Below, piece after piece: positions 26,239 to 34,904 of a stretch of 43,183 nt of DNA; position 1 is the stretch's first letter, and each line of letters opens with the position of its first letter. A program made the translations under genes and the position numbers. Source of the DNA: Salinisphaera sp. (GTDB lineage Bacteria > Pseudomonadota > Gammaproteobacteria > Nevskiales > Salinisphaeraceae); assembly GCA_027858915.1 (NCBI GenBank), contig JAQIBT010000070.1, positions 1 through 43,183 of the forward strand, read 5' to 3'. A model generated the notes under the pieces. That model searched no databases. It was not told where the DNA came from and saw nothing but the letters and a program-made list of their open reading frames with translations.

Positions 26239-26916
26239 ATGCGGATTCTGGTGATCGAAGACGATTGCGCCATTGCACATGCGCTGTGTACCGGGCTGCG
26301 CGAAAGTGGGCATGCGGTGGATCATCTGTCCGACGGCCGCCAGGCCGCCCTTGGCCTGCGAGACCAGGCACATGATTTGCTGATCCTGGATCTGGGCCTG
26401 CCCTATCTCAACGGCGATCGTCTGCTTAATGACTTGCGCAAGACTGATAACAATATCCCTGTACTGGTGGTGACAGCGCGAGACAGTATCGAAGAGCGGG
26501 TTCGCATACTCGATCTGGGCGCCGATGATTATCTCGTCAAACCATTTGCCTATGCCGAGTTTGCCGCGCGCGTGCGCGCGTTGATGCGGCGTCACATCAG
26601 TCAGGGCACCCCAGAAATGCTACTCGGGAAGTTACGGCTGGACGTGCCGGGACGACGCGGCTGGGTCGATTCTCATGAACTCGACCTCACCGCCCGCGAA
26701 TTCGGCGTGCTGGCGGCACTGGCTTCGCGCCAGGAACGACTCACCAGCCGCAGCCAATTGATAGAGGCCTTGTGCGACTGGAGCGAGGAACTCACGGATA
26801 ACGGACTCGATATCGCCATGTACCGGCTGCGACGCAAGCTGAAAGACTCTGGCACGTCAATACGTACCGTCCGCGGGCTCGGATACATGCTGGAAGTCAG
26901 AGAACACGCTATATGA
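26239..26916 (+). CDS. OmpR-family response regulator
   Basis: 225 residues. The receiver has IEDD, phospho-acceptor Asp51 (ILDLGLPY), VTARDS and Lys101 (LVKPFAY). The winged-helix domain shows LTAREFGVLAAL and the recognition helix region NGLDIAMYRLRRKLK, ending VRGLGYML. It overlaps the following kinase gene by 4 bp (ATGA) and heads an operon that continues through a complete exporter, so it most likely controls that exporter and itself. It is distinct in sequence from the minus-strand regulator 1.6 kb away. Confidence 0.92.
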   Translation: MRILVIEDDCAIAHALCTGLRESGHAVDHLSDGRQAALGLRDQAHDLLILDLGLPYLNGDRLLNDLRKTDNNIPVLVVTARDSIEERVRILDLGADDYLVKPFAYAEFAARVRALMRRHISQGTPEMLLGKLRLDVPGRRGWVDSHELDLTAREFGVLAALASRQERLTSRSQLIEALCDWSEELTDNGLDIAMYRLRRKLKDSGTSIRTVRGLGYMLEVREHAI

Positions 26917-28349
26917 GCAGTCAGGCGAGCTCGACGCCCGCTTTGCGGCGACGTCCAAGCCTGCGCCGGCGACTGCTGCTTTTCCTCGTAGTCCCGATGC
27001 TCGTCTTCTTGTTAGTCGATGCGGTCGTGACGTATTTCGTTGCACTGTCGTATGCCAACCATGTGCACGATCGTGATCTGGCCGACGATGCGCTGACGCT
27101 GGCCACCATGCTCAGGACACAGGCCCCGGATGGCCAGATTTCGCCCCAGGCGCGTTTCCTGCTGGAGTTCGACCCTGACGGCCACAATTATTTCTCGATC
27201 CGTAGCGTCAAGCAAGGCCTGATCGCCGGTAGCAAACGACTACGTCCGATCACCCGCGCCGCTCTGCCGGGCCAGCCGCCTACGCTGTATAACGAAAACC
27301 TGAATCGCCAAGCGTTACGCCTGGCAACCCTGGCCATCGCCAACCCACACGATAAGCGCGATGTACTGGATATTACCGTGGCCCAGGATTTTCGGGGACG
27401 CGAACAAGTCGCACAGCATATTCTTTTTTTGAGCGTGTCGCTGCAGCTTGCGCTGATTGTCGCGCTATTGATCCTGGTCTGGCTCGGCGTGCGCTTCGGC
27501 CTGCGCGTCATTGACCCATTGACCCGACGGCTGAGCCGCCGCGAACACGATCTATCGCCGATCGATGATGACGACGTGCCTGTGGAACTGCTGCCGTTGA
27601 CGAAAACGATCGACGATCTGTTCGCCCGAGTCAACGAACTCCTGAAATTACAGGAACGATTCATTGCCGACGCCGCCCATCAGTTGCGTACGCCGCTGGC
27701 CGGTTTGCGCCTGCATATCGATCGGGCGCTGCGTTTTACCCACGATGAGCGCGCTCGCGAAGCGCTCGAGCAGATCGAACGACTGACTGATCGCACCACA
27801 CGCACGTCGACGCAGTTGTTGGCGCTGAGTCGCGCGCAAGCACGCCCAATGCAAATGGCAGCCGTGAATCTGAGAACACTGGTTCCTGATCTGACCGGCC
27901 AACGCGTACCGGACACCATCGAACGGGATATTGACCTCGGTTTCGAGACGACCGATGAACCGGCCTGGGTGCGCGGCGACGCTATCGCCCTGCAGCAGGC
28001 ACTGGACAACCTGATCGACAACGCGCTGCGCTATACACCTCGCGGCGGTACGGTCACGTTGACGCTGGCCACCGAATCCAGACAGTGGTTGTGCCTGCAG
28101 GTCGAGGACAGCGGCCCGGGGGTCGACTCGGCAGCCCTTTCCAGACTCGGCGAACGGTTCTTCCGCGCCCCGGGCAATCAGCATAACGGCACCGGACTGG
28201 GCCTTGCTATTGTTCAACACATCGTGCGCCAGCATGCCGGCAAACTGCAGTTCAGACGCTCGGTATTAGGCGGTCTGAGTGTCACTATTTATTTGCAGAG
28301 ATTGCCCGCCGAATCTGACAGTGCGGCGGCCGTTGGTGCCGGCACATGA
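26913..28349 (+). CDS. Sensor histidine kinase, TctE-like
   Basis: 478 residues. Membrane helices at about 21-45 and 170-195 enclose a periplasmic region of about 125 residues that fits the 2CSK_N/TctE-type sensor. The H-box is ADAAHQLRTPLAG with His256; N-box DNALRYTPRGG, DSGPGV and GTGLGLAIV complete the kinase core. An F-box-like FFRAPG is present. It overlaps the regulator by 4 bp and the next gene, an outer-membrane factor, by 4 bp, so kinase and exporter are translationally coupled. The ligand is unknown; it may be the exported compound or an envelope signal. Confidence 0.92.
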   Translation: MSSQASSTPALRRRPSLRRRLLLFLVVPMLVFLLVDAVVTYFVALSYANHVHDRDLADDALTLATMLRTQAPDGQISPQARFLLEFDPDGHNYFSIRSVKQGLIAGSKRLRPITRAALPGQPPTLYNENLNRQALRLATLAIANPHDKRDVLDITVAQDFRGREQVAQHILFLSVSLQLALIVALLILVWLGVRFGLRVIDPLTRRLSRREHDLSPIDDDDVPVELLPLTKTIDDLFARVNELLKLQERFIADAAHQLRTPLAGLRLHIDRALRFTHDERAREALEQIERLTDRTTRTSTQLLALSRAQARPMQMAAVNLRTLVPDLTGQRVPDTIERDIDLGFETTDEPAWVRGDAIALQQALDNLIDNALRYTPRGGTVTLTLATESRQWLCLQVEDSGPGVDSAALSRLGERFFRAPGNQHNGTGLGLAIVQHIVRQHAGKLQFRRSVLGGLSVTIYLQRLPAESDSAAAVGAGT

Positions 28350-29773
28350 TGGTAGCTAGCGCCAGAGACCAGGCAAAAAAGCTGGTCGCCCGCCGGACCC
28401 GCTCCTGGAGCGCAGGCTTCGCAGCAATGATGCTGTTGAGCGGCTGCGCTTCCGTGCCGATTCCGAAACCCGATGCGCCGTTGCCCGAACACTGGCAGCA
28501 CGCCAAGATCCGGACCGGCGCGCCGCAGCCAAATTATCGCGACTGGTGGCAGGCGATGGACGACCCTGCGCTTGACCAGGTGATTGATCTTTCGCTGCGG
28601 GCCAATCCCAATCTGGAGGCAGCGATCGAACGACTGCGCGCTGCACGCGCTATTTACACGCACAGCGACGCACCGTACAAGCCTTCGCTGAGCGTCGGAT
28701 CCGGCGATCCGGTCGATCCAGACGCCAGAACATCCTATTTTCAATTGGGGTTCGATGCGCGTTGGGAGCTGCCGCTGTTTGGACGAGGCAAGGCCAACCG
28801 CGCAGTGGCCAAAGGCCACCTCGACAGTGCCGCCGCCAATATTCGCGATGTACGCGTGTCGCTGGTGGCCGAGGTCGTCAAGGACTGGGTCAGGCTGCGC
28901 GCCGCACAACAACGTAGCGACGTACTCCAACAGATGCTTGCGCTGCAGGACCAACGCATCAACCTGAGTCAGGTCAGTGTGCATCTGGGGCTGGCGTCGC
29001 CCGCTTTGACCGCGAACGCGCGCTCGCGGAGGTCTGACCTGCAAGTCAAGCAGCGCCAGACCCGACACGAAATTGTCGCTGCTGCGCAACAACTGGCGCT
29101 ACTGACCGGGCGCGACGAGCCCGAGTCGGCCTGGCTGAACACCGGATCATTACCGACCCTGCACGGCTATAAGCGCGTATCGGTCCCGGCTGATCTGCTC
29201 AACACCCGGCCAGGCATTGCACTCGCCCGGGCAAAGGTCATCCATGCGGCCGGGCAACTCGGGCTGGCACGCGCCGACCGCTATCCGAGTATCGGTCTGG
29301 ACGCTTCGCTGGTGGCCTCCACCAGTCTCACCGGCTCCAACGCGAGTGGGGTCAGCGGCATCGGTTCGTTCGGGCCGGTGATTGATATGCCGTTGTTTGA
29401 TTGGGGCCTGCGCAAGGCCCGCGCACACGCCAAGGATCATTTGCTCAAGGCCGCGCTTTTCGATTATCGCGATGCCGTGCTGCAGGGCGTAGCCGACGTG
29501 GAAATACGGCTCGACGATCTGCAGAGCACCGCGGCGCAGCTGCAGACTCGCAGCACATATCTACAGCACCAGACACAGGCAGTTGCGCACGCCCGGACCC
29601 GGCACAAACTTGGCCTCGGCAGTCAGGCTCAGCTGGTCGCGTCTCAGGTGGCGACGGGCCAGGCACGACTGCAACAGATCCAGGCCGGGGCCGCTCACGA
29701 CCTGGCCTACGTCGCGCTGTACAAGGCATTGGGCGGCGCCAGCAATAGTCGTATCAACAGCGCTGGCCATTGA
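28346..29773 (+). CDS. Outer-membrane efflux lipoprotein (NodT/TolC-like)
   Basis: 475 residues. A signal peptide ends in the lipobox LLSGC, with Cys34 as the lipidated residue. The body shows two outer-membrane efflux repeats: YRDWWQAMDDPALDQVI followed by NPNLEAAIERLRAARA, and later RPGIALARAKV with long helical segments. This is the NodT-type channel that spans the outer membrane and periplasm. Unlike RND operons it sits before an ABC permease, ATPase and membrane-fusion gene, supplying the outer part of that pump. It overlaps the kinase by 4 bp, and its TGA shares one base with the permease ATG. Confidence 0.92.
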   Translation: MMVASARDQAKKLVARRTRSWSAGFAAMMLLSGCASVPIPKPDAPLPEHWQHAKIRTGAPQPNYRDWWQAMDDPALDQVIDLSLRANPNLEAAIERLRAARAIYTHSDAPYKPSLSVGSGDPVDPDARTSYFQLGFDARWELPLFGRGKANRAVAKGHLDSAAANIRDVRVSLVAEVVKDWVRLRAAQQRSDVLQQMLALQDQRINLSQVSVHLGLASPALTANARSRRSDLQVKQRQTRHEIVAAAQQLALLTGRDEPESAWLNTGSLPTLHGYKRVSVPADLLNTRPGIALARAKVIHAAGQLGLARADRYPSIGLDASLVASTSLTGSNASGVSGIGSFGPVIDMPLFDWGLRKARAHAKDHLLKAALFDYRDAVLQGVADVEIRLDDLQSTAAQLQTRSTYLQHQTQAVAHARTRHKLGLGSQAQLVASQVATGQARLQQIQAGAAHDLAYVALYKALGGASNSRINSAGH

Positions 29774-30906
29774 TGGTTTCCCTAGCACGCAAGACTCTGA
29801 TTCACGAATGGCGGCGTTTTTTGCCCGCAACGCTTGCGGTGGGGTTTTCGACCTTGTTGCAGTTATTGCAGGCTGCCCTGGTGCTGGGTATTTTCGGCGG
29901 CGCAGCGGTCTATATCAATGACTCGAGCGCCGATATCTGGATCGGCTATCCGGGCACCCAGGCTATCGATCTGGGCCGAGCGATTGATGGCGATGTGGCA
30001 TCGCTGCTGGACATGAATCACGAGGTGACCCGAGTCGAGCCGTTCTACCTGCTGGACGGTGACTGGCGTGGCGGACACGGCACCGGCGGCGTATCGGTGT
30101 ATATCTCCGGCATCAGTACCCAGCCGGGCGGGATGATGTTCGCGCGCGTGCTCACGCCTGTGTTACGTGCCAAACTGACCTATCCGGAGTCGGTGATTGT
30201 CGACCCGGCAGATCTGACCAAGCTCGGGGTCAAGGTCGGAGGCACCGCCGCCATCAACGGCCATCTGGTGCGAGTGGTCGCAACGGCCCCTGGTCTGCGA
30301 GCCTTGGGCGGCGTCGATATTCTCGCATCGCTGCAGACCGCGCGCCTGCTCGATTCATCCGCCGGCGAGGCCGGTGGCCCGACCTATCTGGTCGCCCGGC
30401 TTCGTCACCCGGCAAACGCCGGTCGGGTCGTGGCTGATTTGAATGGCCACACCGGCTTCGGCCGGTATCACGCCTGGACCGCGCCACAGTTTGCCCGACG
30501 CTCGGTGCTGTTCTGGCTGTTCAATACCGGTGCCGGTGCTGGCGTGCTGTTCCTGGCGGTGGTCGTATTTGCAGTCGGCGCGATTATCACCAGTCAGGCG
30601 CTGGTAGCAGCGGTGGCAGCCTCGGTGAATGAATACGCGACTCTCAACGCGCTCGGCGTCGGCCGGCGCCAACTGCGATGGGTGGTGCTCGAACAGGCAT
30701 TCTGGGTCGGCGCCTGCGGTGTGATACTAGCCAGCGTGCTGGCAGGGCTGCTGATATGGCTGGCGCAAAGTGAAAACGTGCCGGTCGCGGTGAGTGTGCC
30801 GGTGCTGTCGGCTTGTCTGGTGCTGGTGATGGTACTGGTAGGTATCTCCGGATTGATGGCGATGCGCACCTTGCGCCGCGCCGATCCCGCCACTCTGTTG
30901 AGGTAG
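29773..30906 (+). CDS. ABC transporter permease, DevC/FtsX-like
   Basis: 377 residues. An N-terminal helix (about 20-45) is followed by a periplasmic domain of about 190 residues (MacB_PCD-like, starting VYINDSSADIWIG). Three C-terminal helices lie at about 235-270, 300-325 and 340-365, with the characteristic cytoplasmic NEYATLNALGVGRRQLRWV coupling segment after the second helix. This is the MacB/DevC topology of mechanotransmission ABC proteins with the ATPase as a separate gene. The ATG overlaps the preceding stop (TGATG). A TTG one codon earlier is also in frame. Confidence 0.9.
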   Translation: MVSLARKTLIHEWRRFLPATLAVGFSTLLQLLQAALVLGIFGGAAVYINDSSADIWIGYPGTQAIDLGRAIDGDVASLLDMNHEVTRVEPFYLLDGDWRGGHGTGGVSVYISGISTQPGGMMFARVLTPVLRAKLTYPESVIVDPADLTKLGVKVGGTAAINGHLVRVVATAPGLRALGGVDILASLQTARLLDSSAGEAGGPTYLVARLRHPANAGRVVADLNGHTGFGRYHAWTAPQFARRSVLFWLFNTGAGAGVLFLAVVVFAVGAIITSQALVAAVAASVNEYATLNALGVGRRQLRWVVLEQAFWVGACGVILASVLAGLLIWLAQSENVPVAVSVPVLSACLVLVMVLVGISGLMAMRTLRRADPATLLR

Positions 30907-30910
30907 TCTG

Positions 30911-31663
30911 ATGCCAGAACTCGTGCCGCCGCTCCCCTCGTCTGCGACTCTGGTCGCTCAGAACATCGCCAAATCTTTCGCCTCCGGGCGCCTGACGACA
31001 CCCGTGCTGAGCAATCTGTCGGTCAGCATAGACGCCGGCGAGCTGACTCTCATTTCCGGGCCGTCGGGCTGCGGTAAAAGCACGCTGCTGTCGATTCTGA
31101 GCGGCCTGCAGACACCGGATGCAGGCCATGTCATGGCGTTATCCGAGTCTCTTCAGACCATGGACAGTCATCGCCGAGAGGCTTTTCGTCTGCACCACAC
31201 CGGGTTCGTATTCCAGGGCTTCAATCTGTTTCCGGCGCTGACTGCACGCGAGCAGGTCCGCCTGCCGCTGCAGTATCTGGATTTGTCATCACAGGAAATC
31301 GATCGCCGCACCGATGAATCACTTGAAGAGGTGGGCATCGCCCATCGCCACCACCTGCGACCGGCAGAGCTGTCCGGCGGCGAAAAACAGCGGGTTGCCA
31401 TCGCCCGCGCACTGGCTAAATTGCCGGCGCTGCTGTTTGCCGACGAACCGACCAGCGCGCTGGACGCCGCTAGTGGCCAGGTGATCATCGATTTGCTGCA
31501 TCGCATCGCCCGGGCTCACGGCACCACGGTGCTGTGCGTCAGCCATGACCCACGCCTGATCAGTCACGCCGATCGCGTATTGACTATGGAGGATGGACGT
31601 ATTCTTAACGACTCACGCCAGCTCACGCCTCATCGACCTCAGGACAGACGCGCCTCATGCTGA
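30911..31663 (+). CDS. ABC transporter ATP-binding protein, LolD/DevA-like
   Basis: 250 residues. Walker A GPSGCGKS (50-57), Q-loop VFQGFNL, signature LSGGEKQR, Walker B LLFADEPTSALD (Asp179, Glu180) and the H-loop SHDPR are all intact. The pattern with FQ-x-FNLxPxLT is that of the LolD/MacB/DevA ATPases that drive mechanotransmission exporters. It starts 4 bases after the permease stop and overlaps the membrane-fusion gene by 7 bp. It is expected to work as a dimer at the cytoplasmic face with two permease copies. Confidence 0.95.
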   Translation: MPELVPPLPSSATLVAQNIAKSFASGRLTTPVLSNLSVSIDAGELTLISGPSGCGKSTLLSILSGLQTPDAGHVMALSESLQTMDSHRREAFRLHHTGFVFQGFNLFPALTAREQVRLPLQYLDLSSQEIDRRTDESLEEVGIAHRHHLRPAELSGGEKQRVAIARALAKLPALLFADEPTSALDAASGQVIIDLLHRIARAHGTTVLCVSHDPRLISHADRVLTMEDGRILNDSRQLTPHRPQDRRASC

Positions 31664-32631
31664 AGAAAAGATATGTCCGGGGCCGCCTCCTTGCCGTGTT
31701 CGTCGCCCTGTTGGTGGCCGTGGCGGCCGGCGTGGTCGCAATGGCAGGCACTGCCGACACCTCTCGAAGTGCGCAGGCCGAACACCAGGGCCAAAGCCCA
31801 TATGCCGCGGTCGCCCGCGGCCGGGTCGCGGTCAAGGGCGGGATGATATCACTGCATGTGCCCGTAGCTGGCACGGTCGATACCGTCAAGGCGCAAGCCG
31901 GCGACGATGTGCACAAGGGTCAACTGCTGGCACAACTCGATCCACAGGTCGCCCAGGCCCGCCTCGATATTGCCGGCGCCAAACTGACTCAGGCACGAAC
32001 ACAGAGTGACATCCTTGCCGACCGTCTGAAGGCCGCACGCAGCAACGCCGGCAAGCTGCGAAGTGCAGCGCGTGCGGGTGCCGGCTCAGCACACGATGCC
32101 GACGCTGCCGCTCAACAGGTTCGCGAGCTGAAATGGCAACTGAAAGGCGACAGGGCGCAGGTGCAGATCGCCCAGGGCCAGGTGGCTATCGCCAGACATC
32201 AGCTGGCACAACACCGCATCACGGCGCCGGCAGCCGGTCGTATCGTCACTGTCCACATACAGGCAGGTGACCAGCTTAGCGCGGCTTCAAAACCCGCCTT
32301 CGAGTTGCTCCCCGACCGGCAACGCGTGATCCGAGCCGAACTCAATCAGGAGTATGTGGAGGCCGTCCGTCCGGGGATGCAGGCACAGGTCGTGCTGGAT
32401 AACGGCAATCAGAAAATTCTGGGTACGGCACACGTGGTCCGCGTAGGCGATGTATTCCACCAGCCCAGCCTGGAAAACAACCCGGCCCTGAATGCCGGCA
32501 CCCGTACCGTGCTGTGTGTGCTGCGCTTCGACAAACCCACCCATCTGCGCATCGGGCAACTGGTACTGGTACGCGTTCTTCGCCAATCCTCGCCGTCGAC
32601 GTCTGCCACACCATCCGCGAAAGGCTCTTGA
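31657..32631 (+). CDS. Membrane-fusion protein, HlyD/DevB-like
   Basis: 324 residues. One N-terminal membrane anchor lies at about 12-32. A lipoyl/barrel-sandwich half motif follows (ISLHVPVAGTVDTVKAQAGDDVHKGQLLAQLD), then a helical hairpin rich in Ala, Gln and Lys (about 105-185), the second half motif ITAPAAGRIVTVHIQAGDQL, and a beta-barrel region. This periplasmic adaptor joins the ABC permease to the outer-membrane factor encoded three genes upstream. It ends the operon. In DevBCA systems the adaptor usually comes first, so the gene order here is rearranged. The exported substrate cannot be told. Confidence 0.9.
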   Translation: MLKKRYVRGRLLAVFVALLVAVAAGVVAMAGTADTSRSAQAEHQGQSPYAAVARGRVAVKGGMISLHVPVAGTVDTVKAQAGDDVHKGQLLAQLDPQVAQARLDIAGAKLTQARTQSDILADRLKAARSNAGKLRSAARAGAGSAHDADAAAQQVRELKWQLKGDRAQVQIAQGQVAIARHQLAQHRITAPAAGRIVTVHIQAGDQLSAASKPAFELLPDRQRVIRAELNQEYVEAVRPGMQAQVVLDNGNQKILGTAHVVRVGDVFHQPSLENNPALNAGTRTVLCVLRFDKPTHLRIGQLVLVRVLRQSSPSTSATPSAKGS

Positions 32632-32874
32632 AACCGTACTTTGACATACTTGCTTGATAGCCGACGAGCCGACACGATGCCTTCCATGGACAACCTTGGC
32701 TCAAGTCAATCGCCACGAGTCACGGGATACAGCCAAATCAGTGTCTGCCAGCAGGGTATGCCCCGGTTAGCTGACTGACATAGCAAGTCGTGATTCGCCT
32801 CTTTAGAACTCTTATCGTGCCAATCCCGCGACAAACCGTGGAATTTGCGAGATCGAAACAGAACGGACCCGTCG

Positions 32875-33711
32875 ATGAATCGCAACGTTGAATTCGTATT
32901 TCAGGGTGACAAGCGAGGCGTCCTGTTGATTCACGGCCTGACCGGCACCCCGCAGGAAATGCGGCTTCTCGGCAAGGGCCTGAACAACCGCGGATTCACC
33001 ACGCGTGGCGTTCAGCTCGCCGGCCACTGCGGCAGCGTCGATGACCTGCTCGCCACCCGCTGGGAGGATTGGTATCAGAGCGTGGAGGCCGCCGCGCGCG
33101 AAATGCGGGATACGGTAGATCAGCTGTTTGTCGCCGGCTTGTCGATGGGTGCCCTGCTCGCCCTGCGGCTTGCCGAAGAGCAGCCGACGTGGGTCGACGG
33201 CGTCGGTGTTCTGGGCGCCACGTTTCGCTACGACGGATGGAGTATTCCCGCCGTTGGCCGTCTGTCGTTCCTGCTGCCTTGGCTCAAGCGCGTGGGCATC
33301 GGCCGCGAACGCGTGTTCATGGAGCAACCGCCGTATGGGCTGCGTGACAAGAACCTGCGGTTTCAGATCAGCCAGATGATGGCCAGCGGCGACAGCAGCG
33401 AAGCCGGCCTGCCAGGCAATCCCTGGCACGCGCTCGCCGAATTGCATTTGTTCGCCCGTCAGGTGCGTCGCGATCTGGCCCGCGTAAGCGCGCCCTGCCT
33501 GATCGCCCACGCAACTGAAGACGATATCGCCTCGCGCTGGAACGCCGAGCTCGTGGCACGGCACGTCAGCGGCCCTTCCGAGTTCCTGTGGCTGGAAGAC
33601 AGCTACCACATGATTACCATCGACCGGGAACGACGGCTCCTGATGACCCGCCTGGCCGAATTCTTCGCCCGGCTGGCCCAACAGGCGACGGCCGTGGGCA
33701 ACGCCGCGTGA
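32875..33711 (+). CDS. Alpha/beta hydrolase (carboxylesterase/thioesterase-like)
   Basis: 278 residues. The fold reads GVLLIHGLTGTPQEMR with the oxyanion HGLTG, the nucleophile Ser90 in AGLSMGAL, the probable acid in ATEDD and the catalytic His in DSYHMITID. Spacing is that of Est30-like monoacylglycerol or carboxyl esterases. ATG 32875 is chosen because family similarity begins there; the frame is open ten codons further upstream. It lies 19 bp before the first EamA half transporter and opens the plus-strand part of the accessory cluster. It could act as a thioesterase or deacylase in that pathway, which is inference. Confidence 0.85.
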   Translation: MNRNVEFVFQGDKRGVLLIHGLTGTPQEMRLLGKGLNNRGFTTRGVQLAGHCGSVDDLLATRWEDWYQSVEAAAREMRDTVDQLFVAGLSMGALLALRLAEEQPTWVDGVGVLGATFRYDGWSIPAVGRLSFLLPWLKRVGIGRERVFMEQPPYGLRDKNLRFQISQMMASGDSSEAGLPGNPWHALAELHLFARQVRRDLARVSAPCLIAHATEDDIASRWNAELVARHVSGPSEFLWLEDSYHMITIDRERRLLMTRLAEFFARLAQQATAVGNAA

Positions 33712-33730
33712 CCGACGGTACACACCAGCC

Positions 33731-34090
33731 ATGACGCCTTTGGTGCTGGCGCTGTGGCTGCTCGTCGAATTGCTCGATACCGCCGGGCAGCTTGTATTCA
33801 AGACCGCCGCCAACCACGGCGGTGAAGCCGATGGCTGGGCCCACTGGCGGCATATGCTGGCCCGCCCGTGGATATGGCTGGGCGGCGCCTGTTACGTGTT
33901 CGAGTTCCTCGCCTGGACCGCGTTTCTGTCGTTGATCCCCCTGGGCCGCGGCATTCTGCTCGGTTCGATCAACATCGTCGCCATCATGATCGCCGGGCGG
34001 CTGCTGTTCGGCGAGCGCCTGACCCGCCTCCGGGTGATCGGCATCCTGCTGGTCACGCTCGGCGTAGCCATCGTCGGAATCGGCACATGA
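33731..34090 (+). CDS. Small four-helix EamA/SMR-like transporter subunit A
   Basis: 119 residues with four predicted membrane helices. It has the half-EamA pattern: an N-terminal helix with a polar DTAGQLVFKTAA end, a middle WIWLGGACYVFEFLAW, PLGRGILLGSINIVAIMIAG, and a final GILLVTLGVAIVGIG. Length and layout resemble ArnE/ArnF, which pair as a flippase for undecaprenyl-phosphate-linked aminoarabinose. It overlaps the next, similar gene by 4 bp, so the two probably form a heterodimer. The substrate is unknown; a lipid-linked product of the cluster is a reasonable guess. Confidence 0.8.
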   Translation: MTPLVLALWLLVELLDTAGQLVFKTAANHGGEADGWAHWRHMLARPWIWLGGACYVFEFLAWTAFLSLIPLGRGILLGSINIVAIMIAGRLLFGERLTRLRVIGILLVTLGVAIVGIGT

Positions 34091-34464
34091 AACGTTTCTA
34101 CCTGATCGGCTTCGCCGTATTGATGAGCTTCGACACGCTGGCCCAGATCAGTTTCAAATACGCCGGCGACCATGCCCTGCCCGTGCAGGCCAACGCCGCC
34201 TGGTTGTTGCGCCTGTTCGGCCAACCCTGGGTATACGGCGCGGTCATCGGCTATATCGGTGCTTTTTTTGCGTATATGACGCTGCTGCGCCGCGCGCCCA
34301 TCGGCCCGGCTTTTGCCGCCTCACATCTGGAGGTCGTCAGCGTGCTGTTGCTGTCGGTACCACTGTTCCACGAATCCATCGGCTGGGCCCAGGCTCTGGG
34401 CGCCACCGCCATCGTTGCCGGCATTGTCTGCCTGGCCATGAGCGAGTCGGATGACGGTCAGTGA
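34087..34464 (+). CDS. Small four-helix EamA/SMR-like transporter subunit B
   Basis: 125 residues and four membrane helices, parallel to the preceding subunit: FDTLAQISFKYAGDHA at the end of helix 1, a GYIGAFFAYMTLLRRAPIGPAFAAS middle part and a GATAIVAGIVCLAM end. The shared D-T-x-x-Q-x-x-F-K-x-A motif in both subunits shows that they arose by duplication. The ATG overlaps the upstream TGA (ATGA). Its own end overlaps a further small hydrophobic frame by 14 bp. The pair belongs with the esterase gene in one plus-strand operon. Confidence 0.8.
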   Translation: MKRFYLIGFAVLMSFDTLAQISFKYAGDHALPVQANAAWLLRLFGQPWVYGAVIGYIGAFFAYMTLLRRAPIGPAFAASHLEVVSVLLLSVPLFHESIGWAQALGATAIVAGIVCLAMSESDDGQ

Positions 34465-34783
34465 TCTCTACAAGGCACATAACGAGCGCGATTGGGCCTA
34501 CGTCTCTCTGCCAACTTTAGCGATCGCCGTAGTCCCGCTGATCTGGCTTCCGAAGGCACTCGCCGTTCTCTTGTGGTTCGTGCTTTCTGCCGCCGCCCTG
34601 TCTCTCCGCATACGGTACTGTCGACGGCTGTTCGCGGACGATTCCGGACCGCTGCACACTTTTCGCGCTCTATTGCCGGTCGTGCTGGTTATGCGGTCTG
34701 TGCATACTGCCTCTTGGCGGCTTGCTGACCATGGCTTGCCAGCAGCCCGATCAGGCATCCAAGAGACGTCCATGGCAAATTAA
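34451..34783 (+). CDS. Small hypothetical membrane protein
   Basis: A 110-residue frame that starts 14 bp inside the end of the preceding EamA-like gene. It has one broad hydrophobic stretch (about residues 18-52), perhaps two helices, then a basic segment (RIRYCRRL) and a weaker hydrophobic segment. I recognise no family. Translational overlap with the transporter pair speaks for a real gene. The lower GC bias at third positions near the end and the lack of a Shine-Dalgarno sequence of its own speak against it. It could be a degraded remnant. Confidence 0.4.
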   Translation: MTVSDLYKAHNERDWAYVSLPTLAIAVVPLIWLPKALAVLLWFVLSAAALSLRIRYCRRLFADDSGPLHTFRALLPVVLVMRSVHTASWRLADHGLPAARSGIQETSMAN

Positions 34784-34904
34784 CGCGGCGGGCATTGCGA
34801 CTGCCTACGGGCACTTCGTCAATGGTCGGAGAAAACGCCTGCCAATGAAAGACGGGATGCCTGCCGATCAAATCACTCGTATTCGCTGAGCGCCGAGCGA
34901 ATGC

